Positions 33,056 to 42,517 of a stretch of 64,000 nt of DNA are shown here, in pieces. Source of the stretch: Pictodentalium vernedei (Eukaryota; Mollusca; Scaphopoda; Dentaliida; Dentaliidae); contig CM062292.1 in NCBI GenBank assembly GCA_031216915.1, forward strand, positions 206,977,262-207,041,261, in the 5' to 3' direction. The notes under the pieces were generated by a model. It worked only from the letters and a program-made list of their open reading frames with translations. It did no database searches and was not told where the DNA came from. Numbering within the stretch: the first letter of the stretch is position 1; each line of letters begins with the position of its first letter. A program made the translations under genes and the position numbers.

Positions 33056-35126
33056 TTCAATGAGTTGTATTGTGCCTTCAGATATTATGAGTATTTGTGG
33101 TTAAGAAGGAATGTGTTTCGCCCTTATAACTTTATAGATAATGTTTCGTTTGTTGACTCAGTCTTTGGCATGTATAATGGTGTATGTAAGGGGTGGTGTG
33201 GCTTATCTATTTATTTCATCAATCCTCCCGCCTCGAATAATATTCTCATACATATGTGCATGTATTAAAATATATTGTTGAAAACAATAGATTCAGTCGG
33301 TGTTCAAGGTGTAGTTATTTGCAAATGGTGTCCACTGATCTGTCTTTCCTCTGTCAACTAGTTTTGTTCCAGTTTGTCACTTCTTTTAGAAGCTGCTCGG
33401 GGGTTGGTCCATTAGAGCCTAAGAAGGGTATTGTGTGCACAGATTCCAGTTCTCCGTGAATAGTGGCTATTACATTAGTTGTATTATGGCAATAACAATT
33501 TCACGTCCATTCATCTAGCGACAATAATGATGTTGGTAACGTAAATTGCCCAGGTAATTGTTCTGTAACATTATTCATGTTACAAAATACGCCTTAATTG
33601 TTTGATTTATTGGGGACACCTGAGTGTATTAAATGTGATAAAACATGAGCGTAAATTATTTCTGATAGTAATGTACGGTGACCTAACTAAATAAGAGAAA
33701 AAATATCTGGAAATCTCAAACATTTGCTTTCTACATTTCATATGAATTTGATATATTTTAATTAAATGACCTTGTTAAGTTCATATAACTTACAAACACC
33801 AAACCAGTTATCATAACTTTAGTACAAATTGATCTTTTAATCGCCGCCTGGGTATTGAGAAACTCCTGAATAAATTTTTATGTGTAATATATCGAAATAT
33901 TACTCCAACAGCCACCAGATTTCCCATATCTCTGAGCCTACTTTGTCGTAATACACCTAATGTGGGTATTTAATCTATTGTACTTTGTTTTACAGAGCTG
34001 TCTGGGACAAGATATAATGGAATAAAAGCCACATTTATCACTGAAACACAGAAGGAAACATATTCCGGATAAATGAATTCCCCCTTTATTTGGAAAACAA
34101 TCTCTGGCAATTCGACTATTGAGTAAAGAGGGTTTTACTGTACCTGATTTCTGTTAATGCTGATTTTTCTCCATTCAACTGCACAGCTTGGTGCAAATTT
34201 GTACGGTGATAATGAAAATCCCCTGCATCAAATACAATGATAATGGTGACGTATACTATTCAAGTTATAATGCTCTCGCGAAATATGACTACGCCACTCC
34301 AACTGGTTATGTAAGACACCCATGGGTTCAAACACGCGTCGCGGTCTTGGTTTATTACACATCCCATGCATTAAAATTCATTTAAATAAACAAACTGTAA
34401 TTCCGATGTTTAAACCCAAAGGTGAAGAGTCCGTTTGTTTTCTTTGAAGCTGTACTGATGAAATGGATCGATACAAAATCAAAACAACATTTTGGGAACC
34501 AGTCTAAATTACATTAGTTAATTTTCTATTGGGCGTGTTTGTTGAAATTCATATCGCTGTTTCTCTTAGGCTGGTGTCCATTCTCGTCTAACCATTTGGT
34601 GGCTAGTAAAAATATAAGTACAAATTTGGCCAGATTTGGAAAACAGCTGGAAGAAACATTTTGAAAGGAAGTGAGAAGCATGTCAAGATGTCCGAAGAGT
34701 TACCGAAATAAAGTTAGCCAATTTCGATATAACTGGATCCGCAGGCGAGACGACCACGGGACTAGGTTAATGTTGTGGTTGGAAATGATTATTTTGTTTA
34801 ATATTATCTCATTTTTGGTTAAATAATTTTTTTTGTGAACCGGCTTTATTTTGCTTTGGTCGTTTTCCGTTTCACACTGTGCGACAGATGATCGATAATT
34901 GTGCAACGAAATTTGGAAATTTTTCGAAGATTAACTAATGACTCGACGGGAAAGGAACTAGTATAAAGGGTGCTAGGAAAAAAGTTCAGGCTTGTACATT
35001 ATCCGTTGAATACAGAACATTTATGTCATAGCGGCGATTCCGTTAAATACAAGGTTTAAAGTTTAATGGATGTGTAATAAATATATTTATTGGTGTTTAA
35101 GTTCAATTTCAGCTACATTTGAAATA
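33056..35126. other. Intron, no recognised feature
   Basis: AT-rich; frames at 33035-33268 and 34188-34385 show no known motif. A possible small exon-like open stretch near 34144-34179 was considered and rejected. Confidence 0.4.
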
Positions 35127-35132
35127 TCACGA

Positions 35133-36195
35133 CAGTAGTATGTGATGTGGATTTCACCCCCATTCTGGATGATCTCATGGATGATCTCATGTGACGTCAT
35201 AGTCACGTGACCCAGTGGCGCCATGTTGTGTAGTCATGGTAACCCGCGTGAGCGGCCATCTTGTGACGTCATCCCCATAGTGATACGTGGTGTGAGTGCG
35301 CATGCGCAGCGCGTGTTGTTAGGGTGATACGTGTTTCCGTCGTCCATTTTGTATACTGGAGGCCGCCATCTTGGTTTTTATGGTAGCACGTGATTGCTAT
35401 GTTACCAATGGCTTCTAACAAGACAGGGGTATGTTTTGAGGGTGTGTTCGATTGTAGAAGAGTAAATCTAATTACCACAAACAACCCGACAATCCCTCCA
35501 AATCACCAAAATCCACCCGAAATCACCGAAATTGACTTTATTTCCCCCAATTGATCGGTTTAGCACGTAGTGCTATAGTACCGAGAGGGTATCGGGGGTG
35601 CATTCGACTGAAGTGGAGTAATTTTCTGGCTTTGAATTCGCCCAGATTCCCTTTTTGGATCCCTATCCCATGACGTGTTATTTCCCAATAAGAATAGCAC
35701 GTAGTGCTATAGGACAAATTTACCCAGAATTCTCTGCTTCTATCTATATATGCAATACTTTTCGTCTACCTGACCATGTTCCTTTATCCTGGAGTAAACT
35801 CCAGTAGCGTAGATGAGCCTATTATTTTGAACAGCTTTGCTTATTATTACTATATTTAGCTATTCTAGTCTATTCTTGTTAGTTCTGACCCTATTCCAAG
35901 TACTCTTGTTGTTTCATTTATCTAGATCATTTATATAAATTATAACTAACCAATCAGATTGCTTGATTTCCCATAACCTGTATGCAGAGTTATCTCCCTT
36001 CTGTACAATAAAAGCCAATATCATTCCCAAAGCCAATATCATTCCCAAAGCCAATAAGCTATCGAGCAGTTACTGATAAGTCATTGCTCGAACGACTCGA
36101 AGCTCATCGAGCAAATGAGCCTTAGAGCAATTGCTCGATCGAGTGACTCGGCATATTGCTCGAATGACTCGAAGTCCGTCGAGCAAATGAGCTAT
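35133..36195 (+). repeat. Element II left arm
   Basis: In order it holds the terminus, a GATGATCTCATG duplication, the transcription-factor-like cluster at 35192-35373, an AT-rich part with CTAATTACCACAAACAACCC, two TAGCACGTAGTGCTATAG palindromes (about 35563 and 35696), CATTCCCAAAGCCAAT in tandem near 36025-36055, and a GAGCAATTGCTC-rich end. Confidence 0.85.
35192..35373. promoter_or_regulatory. Cluster of palindromic transcription-factor-like sites in the left arm
   Basis: Within 182 bp are TGACGTCA (35192-35199, CREB/ATF type), GTCACGTGAC (35202-35211, USF/TFE type E-box), a second TGACGTCA (35264-35271), TGCGCATGCGCA (35297-35308, NRF-1 type) and GCCGCCATCTTG (35362-35373, YY1 type). 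The mirrored cluster is at 38104-38286. Such a combination is typical of TATA-less animal promoters. Diverged versions occur in elements I (7924 onward) and III (43490-43640). Function is inferred from motif identity only. Confidence 0.6.
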
Positions 36196-37282
36196 CGAGT
36201 AATTGCTCGTTCGAGTGACTCCTCGAACGACTCTTCGACTCATTTCAGTATTTGAGGATACCTATGGCCCGGCATTGTATTATTTGAGGATACCTATCGA
36301 GGATACCTTTTATAGGATACTTATCTGAGGATACTATTACCTATATCACAAGGCATACCTATCCCAAATATCCCTTATAAGCTAAAGAGCAAGAGAGTAA
36401 TTGCTCCATGAGCAATTGCTCGATCGACTCGAAGCTCATCGAGCAAATGAGCCTAAGAGCAATTGCTCCATGAGCAATTGCTCGAACGACTCGAAGCTCA
36501 TCGAGCAAATGAGCTATCGAGTAATTGCTCGTTCGAGTGACTCCTCGAACGACTCTTAGACTCATTTCAGAAAAAAAGGGGTGCCGAAGGCCATATGTTT
36601 TCCAAAAAGGGGTGCCGAAATTGGGGTGCCTTCTGGAGAATCCCGTTTTTGTCAAATGAGCTATTGAGTAACTGCGCGATCGAGTGACTCGACATGCTGC
36701 TCGAACGACTCGAATCCCATCGAGCAAATGAGCTAACGAGCAATTGCTCATTCGAGTGACTCCTCGAACGACTCTTAGACTCATTTCAGAAAAAGGGATT
36801 CCATAGCCATTTTCGAAAAAGGGATTCTTAAAAAGGGATTCTGTAAAATGGGATTCCTATTCGAGTCCGTAAAATTTGGATTCCGTATTTTAACATCGAC
36901 ACTCGAGGGTATGGAAAGGGATTGATAACAACCAATTCAACAATGACTACAAGACTCTGAACAGATACGACCAGTCACTACAAAACAACGAAGTAAACAA
37001 AAGAAAGTGAAATAATGTCAGACTAGTCGGATTGATCGAACTAATTGGACAGACTGAACAGATCTGAATTATGAACAGATACAAGACACCTGTTCGAATG
37101 AAGTCGTAGTGAACAAAGATCCAATACAATCAAGATGGATGGGGATAGAACAAAGTGAACAAAGATCCAATGAAGGTATCGAAGTGAATTGACCATAACA
37201 AAGTTTTCAACTGAATTAACTATAACCCTTAAATATAACCCAATGTTATATTAACTATAACCCTTAAATATAACCCAATGTT
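36196..37282. repeat. Element II spacer with TTGCTCGA/TCGAGCAA array
   Basis: From about 36060 to 36780 a unit of the type CGAGCAAATGAGC, GAGCAATTGCTCG, GAGTGACTCCTCGAACGACT, CTTAGACTCATTTCAG recurs at least four times. Many of the words are self-complementary. Near 37200-37280 the phrase ACTATAACCCTTAAATATAA followed by CCCAATGTTATA is duplicated. The 141-codon minus-strand frame at 36784-36359 arises from the repeats and is not a gene. Confidence 0.75.
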
Positions 37283-38343
37283 ATAGCTCATTTGCTCGAC
37301 GGGCTTCGAATCATTCGAGCAATATGCCGAGTCACTCGATCGAGCAATTGCTCTAAGGCTCATTTGCTCGACGAGCTTCGAGTCGTTCGAGCAATGACTT
37401 ATCAGTAACTGCTCGATAGCTTATTGGCTTTGGGAATGATATTGGCTTTGGGAATGATATTGGCTTTTGTTGTACAGAAGGGAGATAAATCTGCATACAG
37501 GTTATGGGAAATCAAGCAATCTGATTGGTTAGTTATAATTTATATAAATGATCTAGATAAATGAAACAACAAGAGTACTTGGAATAGGATCAGAACTAAC
37601 AAGAATAGACTAGAATAGCTAAATATAGTAATAATAAGCAAAGTTGTTCAAAATAATAGGCTCTTCTACGCTACTGGAGTTTACTCCAGGATAAAGGAAC
37701 ATGGTCAGGTAGACGAAAAGTATTGCATATATAGATAGAAGCAGAGAATTCTGGGTAAATTTGTCCTATAGCACTACGTGCTATTCTTATTGGGAAATAA
37801 CACGTCATGGGATAAGGATCCAAAAAGGGAATCTGGGCGAATTCAAAGCCAGAAAATTACTCCACTTCAGTCGAATGCACCCCCGATACCCTCTCGGTAC
37901 TATAGCACTACTTGCTAAACCGATCAATTGGGGGAAATAAAGTCAATTTCGGTGATTTCAGGTGGATTTTGGTGACTTGGAGGGATTGTCGGGTTGTTTG
38001 TGGTAATTAGATTTACTCTTCTACAATCGAACACACCCTCAAAACATACCCCTGTCTTGTTAGAAGCCATTGGTAACATAGCAATCACGTGCTACCATAG
38101 AAACCAAGATGGCGGCCTCCAGTATACAAAATGGACGACGGAAACACGTATCACCCTAACAACACGCGCTGCGCATGCGCACTCACACCACGTATCATTA
38201 TGGGGATGACGTCACAAGATGGCCGCTCACGCGGGTTACCATGACTACACAACATGGCGCCACTGGGTCACGTGACTATGACGTCACATGAGATCATCCA
38301 TGAGATCATCCAGAATGGGGTGAAAACCACATCACATACTACT
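37283..38343 (-). repeat. Element II right arm
   Basis: This is the inverted copy of 35133-36195, matching over its whole length with scattered substitutions (for example ACTTGCTAAA where the left arm reads the complement of ACGTGCTAAA). It ends CATACTACT directly before the target duplication CACGAC. Confidence 0.85.
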
Positions 38344-38639
38344 CACGACTGCAACATAGGCACGAAGTTTAGTATAGCCAATCGAGTATAACTGTACTGC
38401 CACTTTAGAGAATTTCAGTTCCTGGCGTTGGTTGCCTGTTTCAATTTTATCAGTAAAACAAAATTTGTTACGAGCACTGTTGCACCTTCCATGATCCCCA
38501 CAAAATATTCAAGTGACTGAGGTCAAATATCATTCGTTTTATTACACACCTGGTCTATGAAATCTTCATCTACAGCAACACTAAATCATGCGGAAAATGA
38601 AAATCTGCAATTACAATTTGAAACCCTAGCGATAGCTAC

Positions 38640-38705
38640 AAATTGTCCCTGAGTTCTAATGTGTTCTATGTGCCAGGCACATAGAGCGCATTGGAACTCA
38701 TGGGA
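38640..38705. repeat. Short inverted repeat
   Basis: CCTGAGTTCTAATGTGTTCT followed by ATGTGCC pairs with GGCACATAGAGCGCATTGGA followed by ACTCATGG around a 2-nt loop. It lies in the left part of element III. Confidence 0.75.
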
Positions 38706-38814
38706 TGGAATAGTATCACGGGTTTTCCTCGCAAATTTGACTGACGATCAAAAATGTGTTCTTTTCGTTGATAGTTGTCAAATGAATTGCTGAGTGTCCT
38801 TTAAACAAATGTTT

Positions 38815-38945
38815 TGAAAGACGTGAAGTGAAAAAACACAGAACGACACGCGCTTGTGATTCGTTTCATCCTTCCGCGCTTGCACTCGTGCCATACCATT
38901 AACCCAATCACACGCGGGTGCCGTTCTGTGTGTTTATTGCTTATG
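38815..38945. repeat. Foldback element (third family)
   Basis: AAAAAACACAGAACGACACG on the left and GCCGTTCTGTGTGTTTATTG on the right are inverted, with CGCTTGTGATTCG against CCAATCACACGCG inside. The ends resemble those of the elements at 31280 and 32694. Confidence 0.7.
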
Positions 38946-39045
38946 CAGCAATTGTTTTGTAGCTATGTGTTTCGGCTCAAGTTTGTGTTTAGAAAAAGTA
39001 ATAAATGAAAAGGTATTCGATCGGTAACATAAATTAAAGTATTCT

Positions 39046-39354
39046 TTATGGAAGCTGTCTTTGCATCTCATTCATTCTCTTGGTTCTGGTGGTAGATTCA
39101 CTCTTCTTCTTTGACATTTCGTTCTTGTCTTTGGTTAAAAATGGACACGTACCATACAGGGTATCCACACATCTCTGTTTCTTTCTCACTACACAATCTG
39201 TGTAGTAGCGGTTAACGTTTCTTCTCTTGCCTCCGCCGACTGTACGATTCACTTGGGCCAATTCTTGGTAAATCAGCATTAATCCGACACCATTCTTGAA
39301 GATCTGTACGTGTAAGTTATCTTTGAAACCGAGCACTGTTGTTGACAGAGCCAT
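39046..39354 (-). CDS. Element III ORF, 102 residues, unknown function
   Basis: The frame starts MALSTTVLGFKDNLHVQIFK and continues NGVGLMLIYQELAQVNR, a basic middle (GGGKRRNVNRYYT) and a Lys-rich C-terminus. Element I has a frameshifted counterpart from about 11290 (TTVLK...NDLHIYV...GLKLISQE). Conservation in two diverged elements argues for a real protein. I do not recognise the family. There is no signal peptide or membrane segment. Confidence 0.55.
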   Translation of the reverse strand: MALSTTVLGFKDNLHVQIFKNGVGLMLIYQELAQVNRTVGGGKRRNVNRYYTDCVVRKKQRCVDTLYGTCPFLTKDKNEMSKKKSESTTRTKRMNEMQRQLP

Positions 39355-39379
39355 CTTTACACTTCACAGGTCAGAAGAA

Positions 39380-39900
39380 CGGAAATGAATTTATTTTCAT
39401 ACCAACGGTCTAATTTCTACTTTTTTCTCTGGTCCATTCTCTTCTGCATCTTCTTCACCATCTTCCACAGCTCGTCGAGCAGAAGTTGTTGTTTTTCCAA
39501 GGCGTATTTTGGGATTGTTCAGTCACACTCCTTTTCGTCACGAAGACGCTTGGCAGTCTCTTGACTTTTCCTCTGTATTGGATCCTTGCATAACGTCCTA
39601 ATGTACATCAGTGCATCAATGTATTTCGCGTCAATGGCCTCTCTGTCACTCTTTTGAAGTGCTATATATGCTGCTTCAGCTGCATTTTCTTTATCCATTC
39701 CATCCTCGATATAGTGTAGTTCATGAGGTTTTCAAAATTTTGGTATTCGTCGTTGGCACTTTAGACGATATTTCTCATAACAAAAGTAGAATCTTCTTCA
39801 TATTCCATATCTTCTTCTTGGATTCCAGGCAGTTCCGATTCGTCGGAATCTTCCATTGCTCAATAGTTTCTTGGTGAACAACTACGACAGGATTGCACTG
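39380..39900 (-). pseudogene. Element III charged protein remnant
   Basis: Read on the minus strand, frames in sequence give HQETIEQWKI, an acidic stretch, ENLMNYTISRMEWIKKMQLK (about 39640-39730), then TAKRLRDEKECD and KYALEK (about 39490-39560), MVKKMQKRMDQRKK near 39420. The same order is found in element I at 10533-11170. Stops separate the blocks. Glu/Lys-rich text with heptad-like spacing suggests a coiled coil. Function unknown. Confidence 0.5.
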
Positions 39901-39923
39901 CATTGCGTCCGCTCTCTTCGAGG

Positions 39924-40424
39924 TCAGTTCACAAATGACAAATTCGTCTGATCCAATGGATTCGTGCGCAGATGGCGCGCAGGGATGTTGTCGGGCAAGC
40001 CCCTTTCGACCCTCTTGGCGGTATAATTTTGTATTGCCAGAGGTTGGCGTGGGAGGGGAAGGTGGTGGGGAATCGATGGTTGTATCCCTCTACGTTTCCC
40101 GTTTCTTCGTCTCTGCCTTTCTCCTATCGAGCCAGGCTTCAAAGCACCGGGAGTCCAGGTGCATGGTTGATGGGTTCTTCTTCTTTCTCTTCTTCTCCGA
40201 GAACCAGTCACCGGGTGCGGACCAGTGTGAGAGGGATTCCTCTCAACAAAGGTACTTCCGCTCCCTGATGGTGGTTTGGTGGTCTCCTCCGCTTCAAACT
40301 CAAAAGTCAGGTGGACGCTCTTGCCTTTCATCCGGAGAGTCCAGTTGAGAGAACAAGAGGCGCCCAGAGCTGACAAACATTTCTTAAGTTTAATAGGTAT
40401 CTCCAGATTAGCTATGGCGAGCAA
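39924..40424 (-). CDS. Element III ORF, 166 residues with a small Trp-containing N-terminal domain and basic tail
   Basis: The first 50 residues read IPIKLKKCLSALGASCSLNW followed by TLRMKGKSVHLTFEFEAEE. This looks like a small alpha-beta fold (helix, then W-T-L, then alternating hydrophobic strands). The rest is low complexity: Ser/Pro, then very Arg-rich (RRRRERRR, ERQRRRNGKRR). The N-terminal pattern resembles the N-terminal part of the chromodomain ORF at 56937 (NMQTILDNLHLDKMKMQWTL followed by alternating strands). I know this only as a recurring small domain in invertebrate mobile-element proteins and cannot name it. Element I lacks it. Confidence 0.5.
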   Translation of the reverse strand: MLAIANLEIPIKLKKCLSALGASCSLNWTLRMKGKSVHLTFEFEAEETTKPPSGSGSTFVERNPSHTGPHPVTGSRRRRERRRTHQPCTWTPGALKPGSIGERQRRRNGKRRGIQPSIPHHLPLPRQPLAIQNYTAKRVERGLPDNIPARHLRTNPLDQTNLSFVN

Positions 40425-40490
40425 TCAGTAGATCTTCACACTTTGAAGTCAAAGGTGCGAATGAATGACGGTGGCGATTTGACAAATTTG

Positions 40491-40870
40491 TTACGAGTAC
40501 GCCCTTTTTATAGGCTGGGGGTATCTGGCAATATATTGGCGACGGGTTTGAGTAACTTCCCTAAAAGTCCTTATTTCTGTATGATTCGTCCTTTTCCGAT
40601 AAGATAGATTATCCTTTGGTAAGGTTAGCCTCCGTATTTGGTGCGTGTATGGAATAAACTGAACTCTCTCAGATTTGGTCATAGGCACTTTATAATCCAA
40701 CAAGTCCTTGGCACAATCAAATATGCAATGTATCAAATCACCATCAGCTGTCTTCATCATGGCCTTGGTTTCACGCCGGTTAGCATGACATAGAAAGCGT
40801 TCTAGTTTTCTATTTCTATTCAGTCTTTCAGTGTTGTTCGTTTTGTCCTCTTTTATTTCTTGTGCCCCTC
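40491..40870 (-). CDS. Element III second Cys-module protein (C-terminal part)
   Basis: The frame is open from about 40870. It reads NRKLERFLCHANRRETKAMM, KTADGDLIHCIFDCAKDLLD and YKVPMTKSERVQFIPYTHQI followed by RRL. An internal ATG at 40760 gives 89 residues. Element I has the same text with stops (10140-10371). The helix ending C-x3-C-A-x-D-L-L-x4-VPMT resembles the module of the upstream protein. By recollection it is like small basic proteins of Maverick/adintovirus-type elements, possibly capsid-associated. That is unverified. A Cys-x2-Cys finger start (about 40925-40945) lies upstream in a shifted frame. Confidence 0.55.
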
Positions 40871-41013
40871 GGGCAGAAGTTCCCTTTATGCCTATTCATG
40901 TTAAACTTTTGAGAAAATGTTTTTCTCTTCACAGTACTCGCAGTGATGAATTACCATGTCCTACTTCTTCATGGCCGTAGAACAAATGAGTATTTGGTGT
41001 CGGTACATCTCTT

Positions 41014-41400
41014 TTATAACCTTCTCAGAACTTCGAGGATGTTGGTAGCACATCTACAGAAACAGGTAATCAAATCTTCAACTGCAGCTCGGACAGCAAC
41101 ATCCATTTCCTCCTTGTTGGTATCGCGTAAAAATTCTAAAACTACTTCATGCCGGTCAATCATTGACTGTGGGTCTCCGGCAGCTCTCTGTGGATGGTCT
41201 GTATGACTGAGTTCCGTTTTTCTTGGGTAGTGATGGTTTTCATGCCTACGAGCAGTGAATGGTCGGGTAATAATCTTTATACAAAATATGCACAGGAACC
41301 GACTCCTTTTCTGGCGCCAATGGTTCTTTTCGTGGCTTTTGGCATTATTAGTCCTCGAAAATACCCGTGAACATGCAATATCTGTTCCGTTCGTCTCCAC
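41014..41400 (-). CDS. Element III zinc finger plus first Cys-module protein
   Basis: The 128-codon frame has a C2H2-like finger at residues about 34-56 (FLCIFCIKIITRPFTARRHE, then NHH). The module DTNKEEMDVAVRAAVEDLIT, followed by C-F-C-R-C-A, lies at about residues 92-117. The second half matches element I's first frame (9583-9819). The first half may be partly out of the original frame. It is the first coding frame downstream of the long right arm, the same position as ORF A of element I behind its TATA box. Function unknown; nucleic-acid binding is an inference from the finger. Confidence 0.5.
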   Translation of the reverse strand: METNGTDIACSRVFSRTNNAKSHEKNHWRQKRSRFLCIFCIKIITRPFTARRHENHHYPRKTELSHTDHPQRAAGDPQSMIDRHEVVLEFLRDTNKEEMDVAVRAAVEDLITCFCRCATNILEVLRRL

Positions 41401-41791
41401 TCGACGATGGCCAGTTTACAAATGATCAAAGAACTACTGGTCACCCATGTTATACCTTTCCCAGCAGAAGCACCCGAATGAAGTCCAACAGTACCCCAAT
41501 AGTCTCTAAAAACACCACAGTTTTCAGTCCCCAAATGCCGAGATGAGTCGTAGAGTCGTATATGGAGTCACTCCATCGAACAAATGCTCTAAAGCTCATT
41601 TGCCCAACAGAATTCGAGTCGCAAGAGCATTTGCTCATGAAGCAATTACTCTGATGACTCTTTAGCTAAATTTGTTGTATCATGATCCATGGTTCCTAGT
41701 ACCCCACTTACAGAATCCCTTTTAGGCCATCGCCAGGCCCTAGAATCCTTTTTCCCGAAATGAGTCGAAGAGTCGCAAGAGCATTTGCTCA

Positions 41792-41927
41792 TTAACCCTT
41801 TAATCAACGTAACGTCCAGCTCGTTCCAACCTGGGGTAATAACCTATGTTTTTGAGATAAAAAAAGAAAAAAAGTATTTATTCAAGAATTGCAAGTGTCG
41901 TCTGCTTTTCATGTTGGGTAAAGGGTT
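41792..41927. repeat. MITE, TTAACCCTTTACC family, short copy nested in element III
   Basis: The ends are TTAACCCTTTAATCAACGTA and GGGTAAAGGGTTA. Inside, the first arm is deleted so that AACGTCCAGCTCGTTCCAAC joins directly to the second arm. Confidence 0.8.
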
Positions 41928-42157
41928 ATGCAATTATGGACAATTGCTCTATAGCTCATTAGCTCGATAAAATTCGAGTGTTTCGAGCAAGCTGGAGTGA
42001 AAAAAATCAAGTATGATAGTGATACGAACTTTGAACCTTAGCGGTAGTAGTGTACTAATCTTGCAGTAGTGCTACAAGTCAGTAATGGAGAGATACTATA
42101 GCACAGAACAGAATGATGGTACCCAATAGTATTAGTGTGAAAGCAGTAAAGGCACAA

Positions 42158-42517
42158 GGGGGCGCGGTGGCTCAGTGGTAGACTGTTGGACTTCTATGCT
42201 AGAGGTCCCGAGCTCGATCCCCGAACGGGACGACCCGCGTTGTGTGCTTGGGCAAGGAACTTTATCCTGGTTTCCTACGTGGGGGCACGATGACGCCGTG
42301 TACTAAGGCGTACTGCGTGTCGATGGTGGACATGTCTTCAACCGCTGTAACCCTGCTTGACGGAGCTTGAACAGAGTTAGAATGTTGAGGAGCTGACAGT
42401 TGCTCGGCGACGCTCGGTGGTTCTCTCCAGCTTCCCCCGCCTGTAAAGCTGCCACGGTCACGATTAGCCATTGTGCATAAGTATGTGACCTTAAACACCA
42501 ATAAATAATAATAATAA
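42158..42517 (+). repeat. tRNA-derived SINE, nested in element III
   Basis: The head has an A-box-like TGGCTCAGTGGTAGACTG and a B-box-like GAGCTCGATCC, the internal polymerase III promoter of a tRNA. A body reads GATGACGCCGTGTACTAAGG ... GAACAGAGTTAGAATGTTGA. The tail reads ATTAGCCATTGTGCATAAGT ... CACCAATAAATAATAATAAT. Target duplications AGTAAAGGCACAAG (42144-42157) and AGTAATGGCACAAG (42518-42531) flank it with one mismatch. The open frames over it are not genes. Confidence 0.92.

Larger units (their letters stand above)
35133..38343. mobile_element. Element II: giant palindromic Maverick/Polinton-like element with 6-bp target duplication
   Basis: The element begins AGTAGTATGTGATGTGG and ends CCACATCACATACTACT. 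It is flanked by an exact 6-bp direct repeat, CACGAC, at 35127-35132 and 38344-38349. Two arms of about 1.06 kb (35133-36195 and 37283-38343) are inverted copies with very few differences by eye. A spacer of about 1.09 kb lies between them. Terminal AG...CT, 6-bp target duplications and long inverted repeats are diagnostic of Maverick/Polinton elements. No coding region is present, so it must have been moved by another element's proteins. The arms match those of elements I and III. The near-identity of the arms implies recent arm homogenisation. Confidence 0.75.

Noticed and set aside
34144-34179. Small open stretch between TGTGCAG and GTACAG (minus strand).
   Set aside because: It does not resemble the needed P450 segment, and the exon at 43968-44030 fills that place with correct phases.
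36359-36784. 141-codon minus-strand frame.
   Set aside because: It is made of the repeated TTGCTCGA units. The repetitive protein has no domain.
36060-36790. CRISPR-like array.
   Set aside because: This is eukaryotic DNA. The words are self-complementary and irregularly spaced, with no unique spacers.
39893-40348. 151-codon plus-strand frame opposite the element III ORF.
   Set aside because: It is the antisense shadow of the 166-residue minus-strand frame, whose N-terminal pattern is meaningful.
42158-42240. tRNA gene with A and B boxes.
   Set aside because: It is the head of a SINE with body, tail and target duplications. The same applies at 62166.
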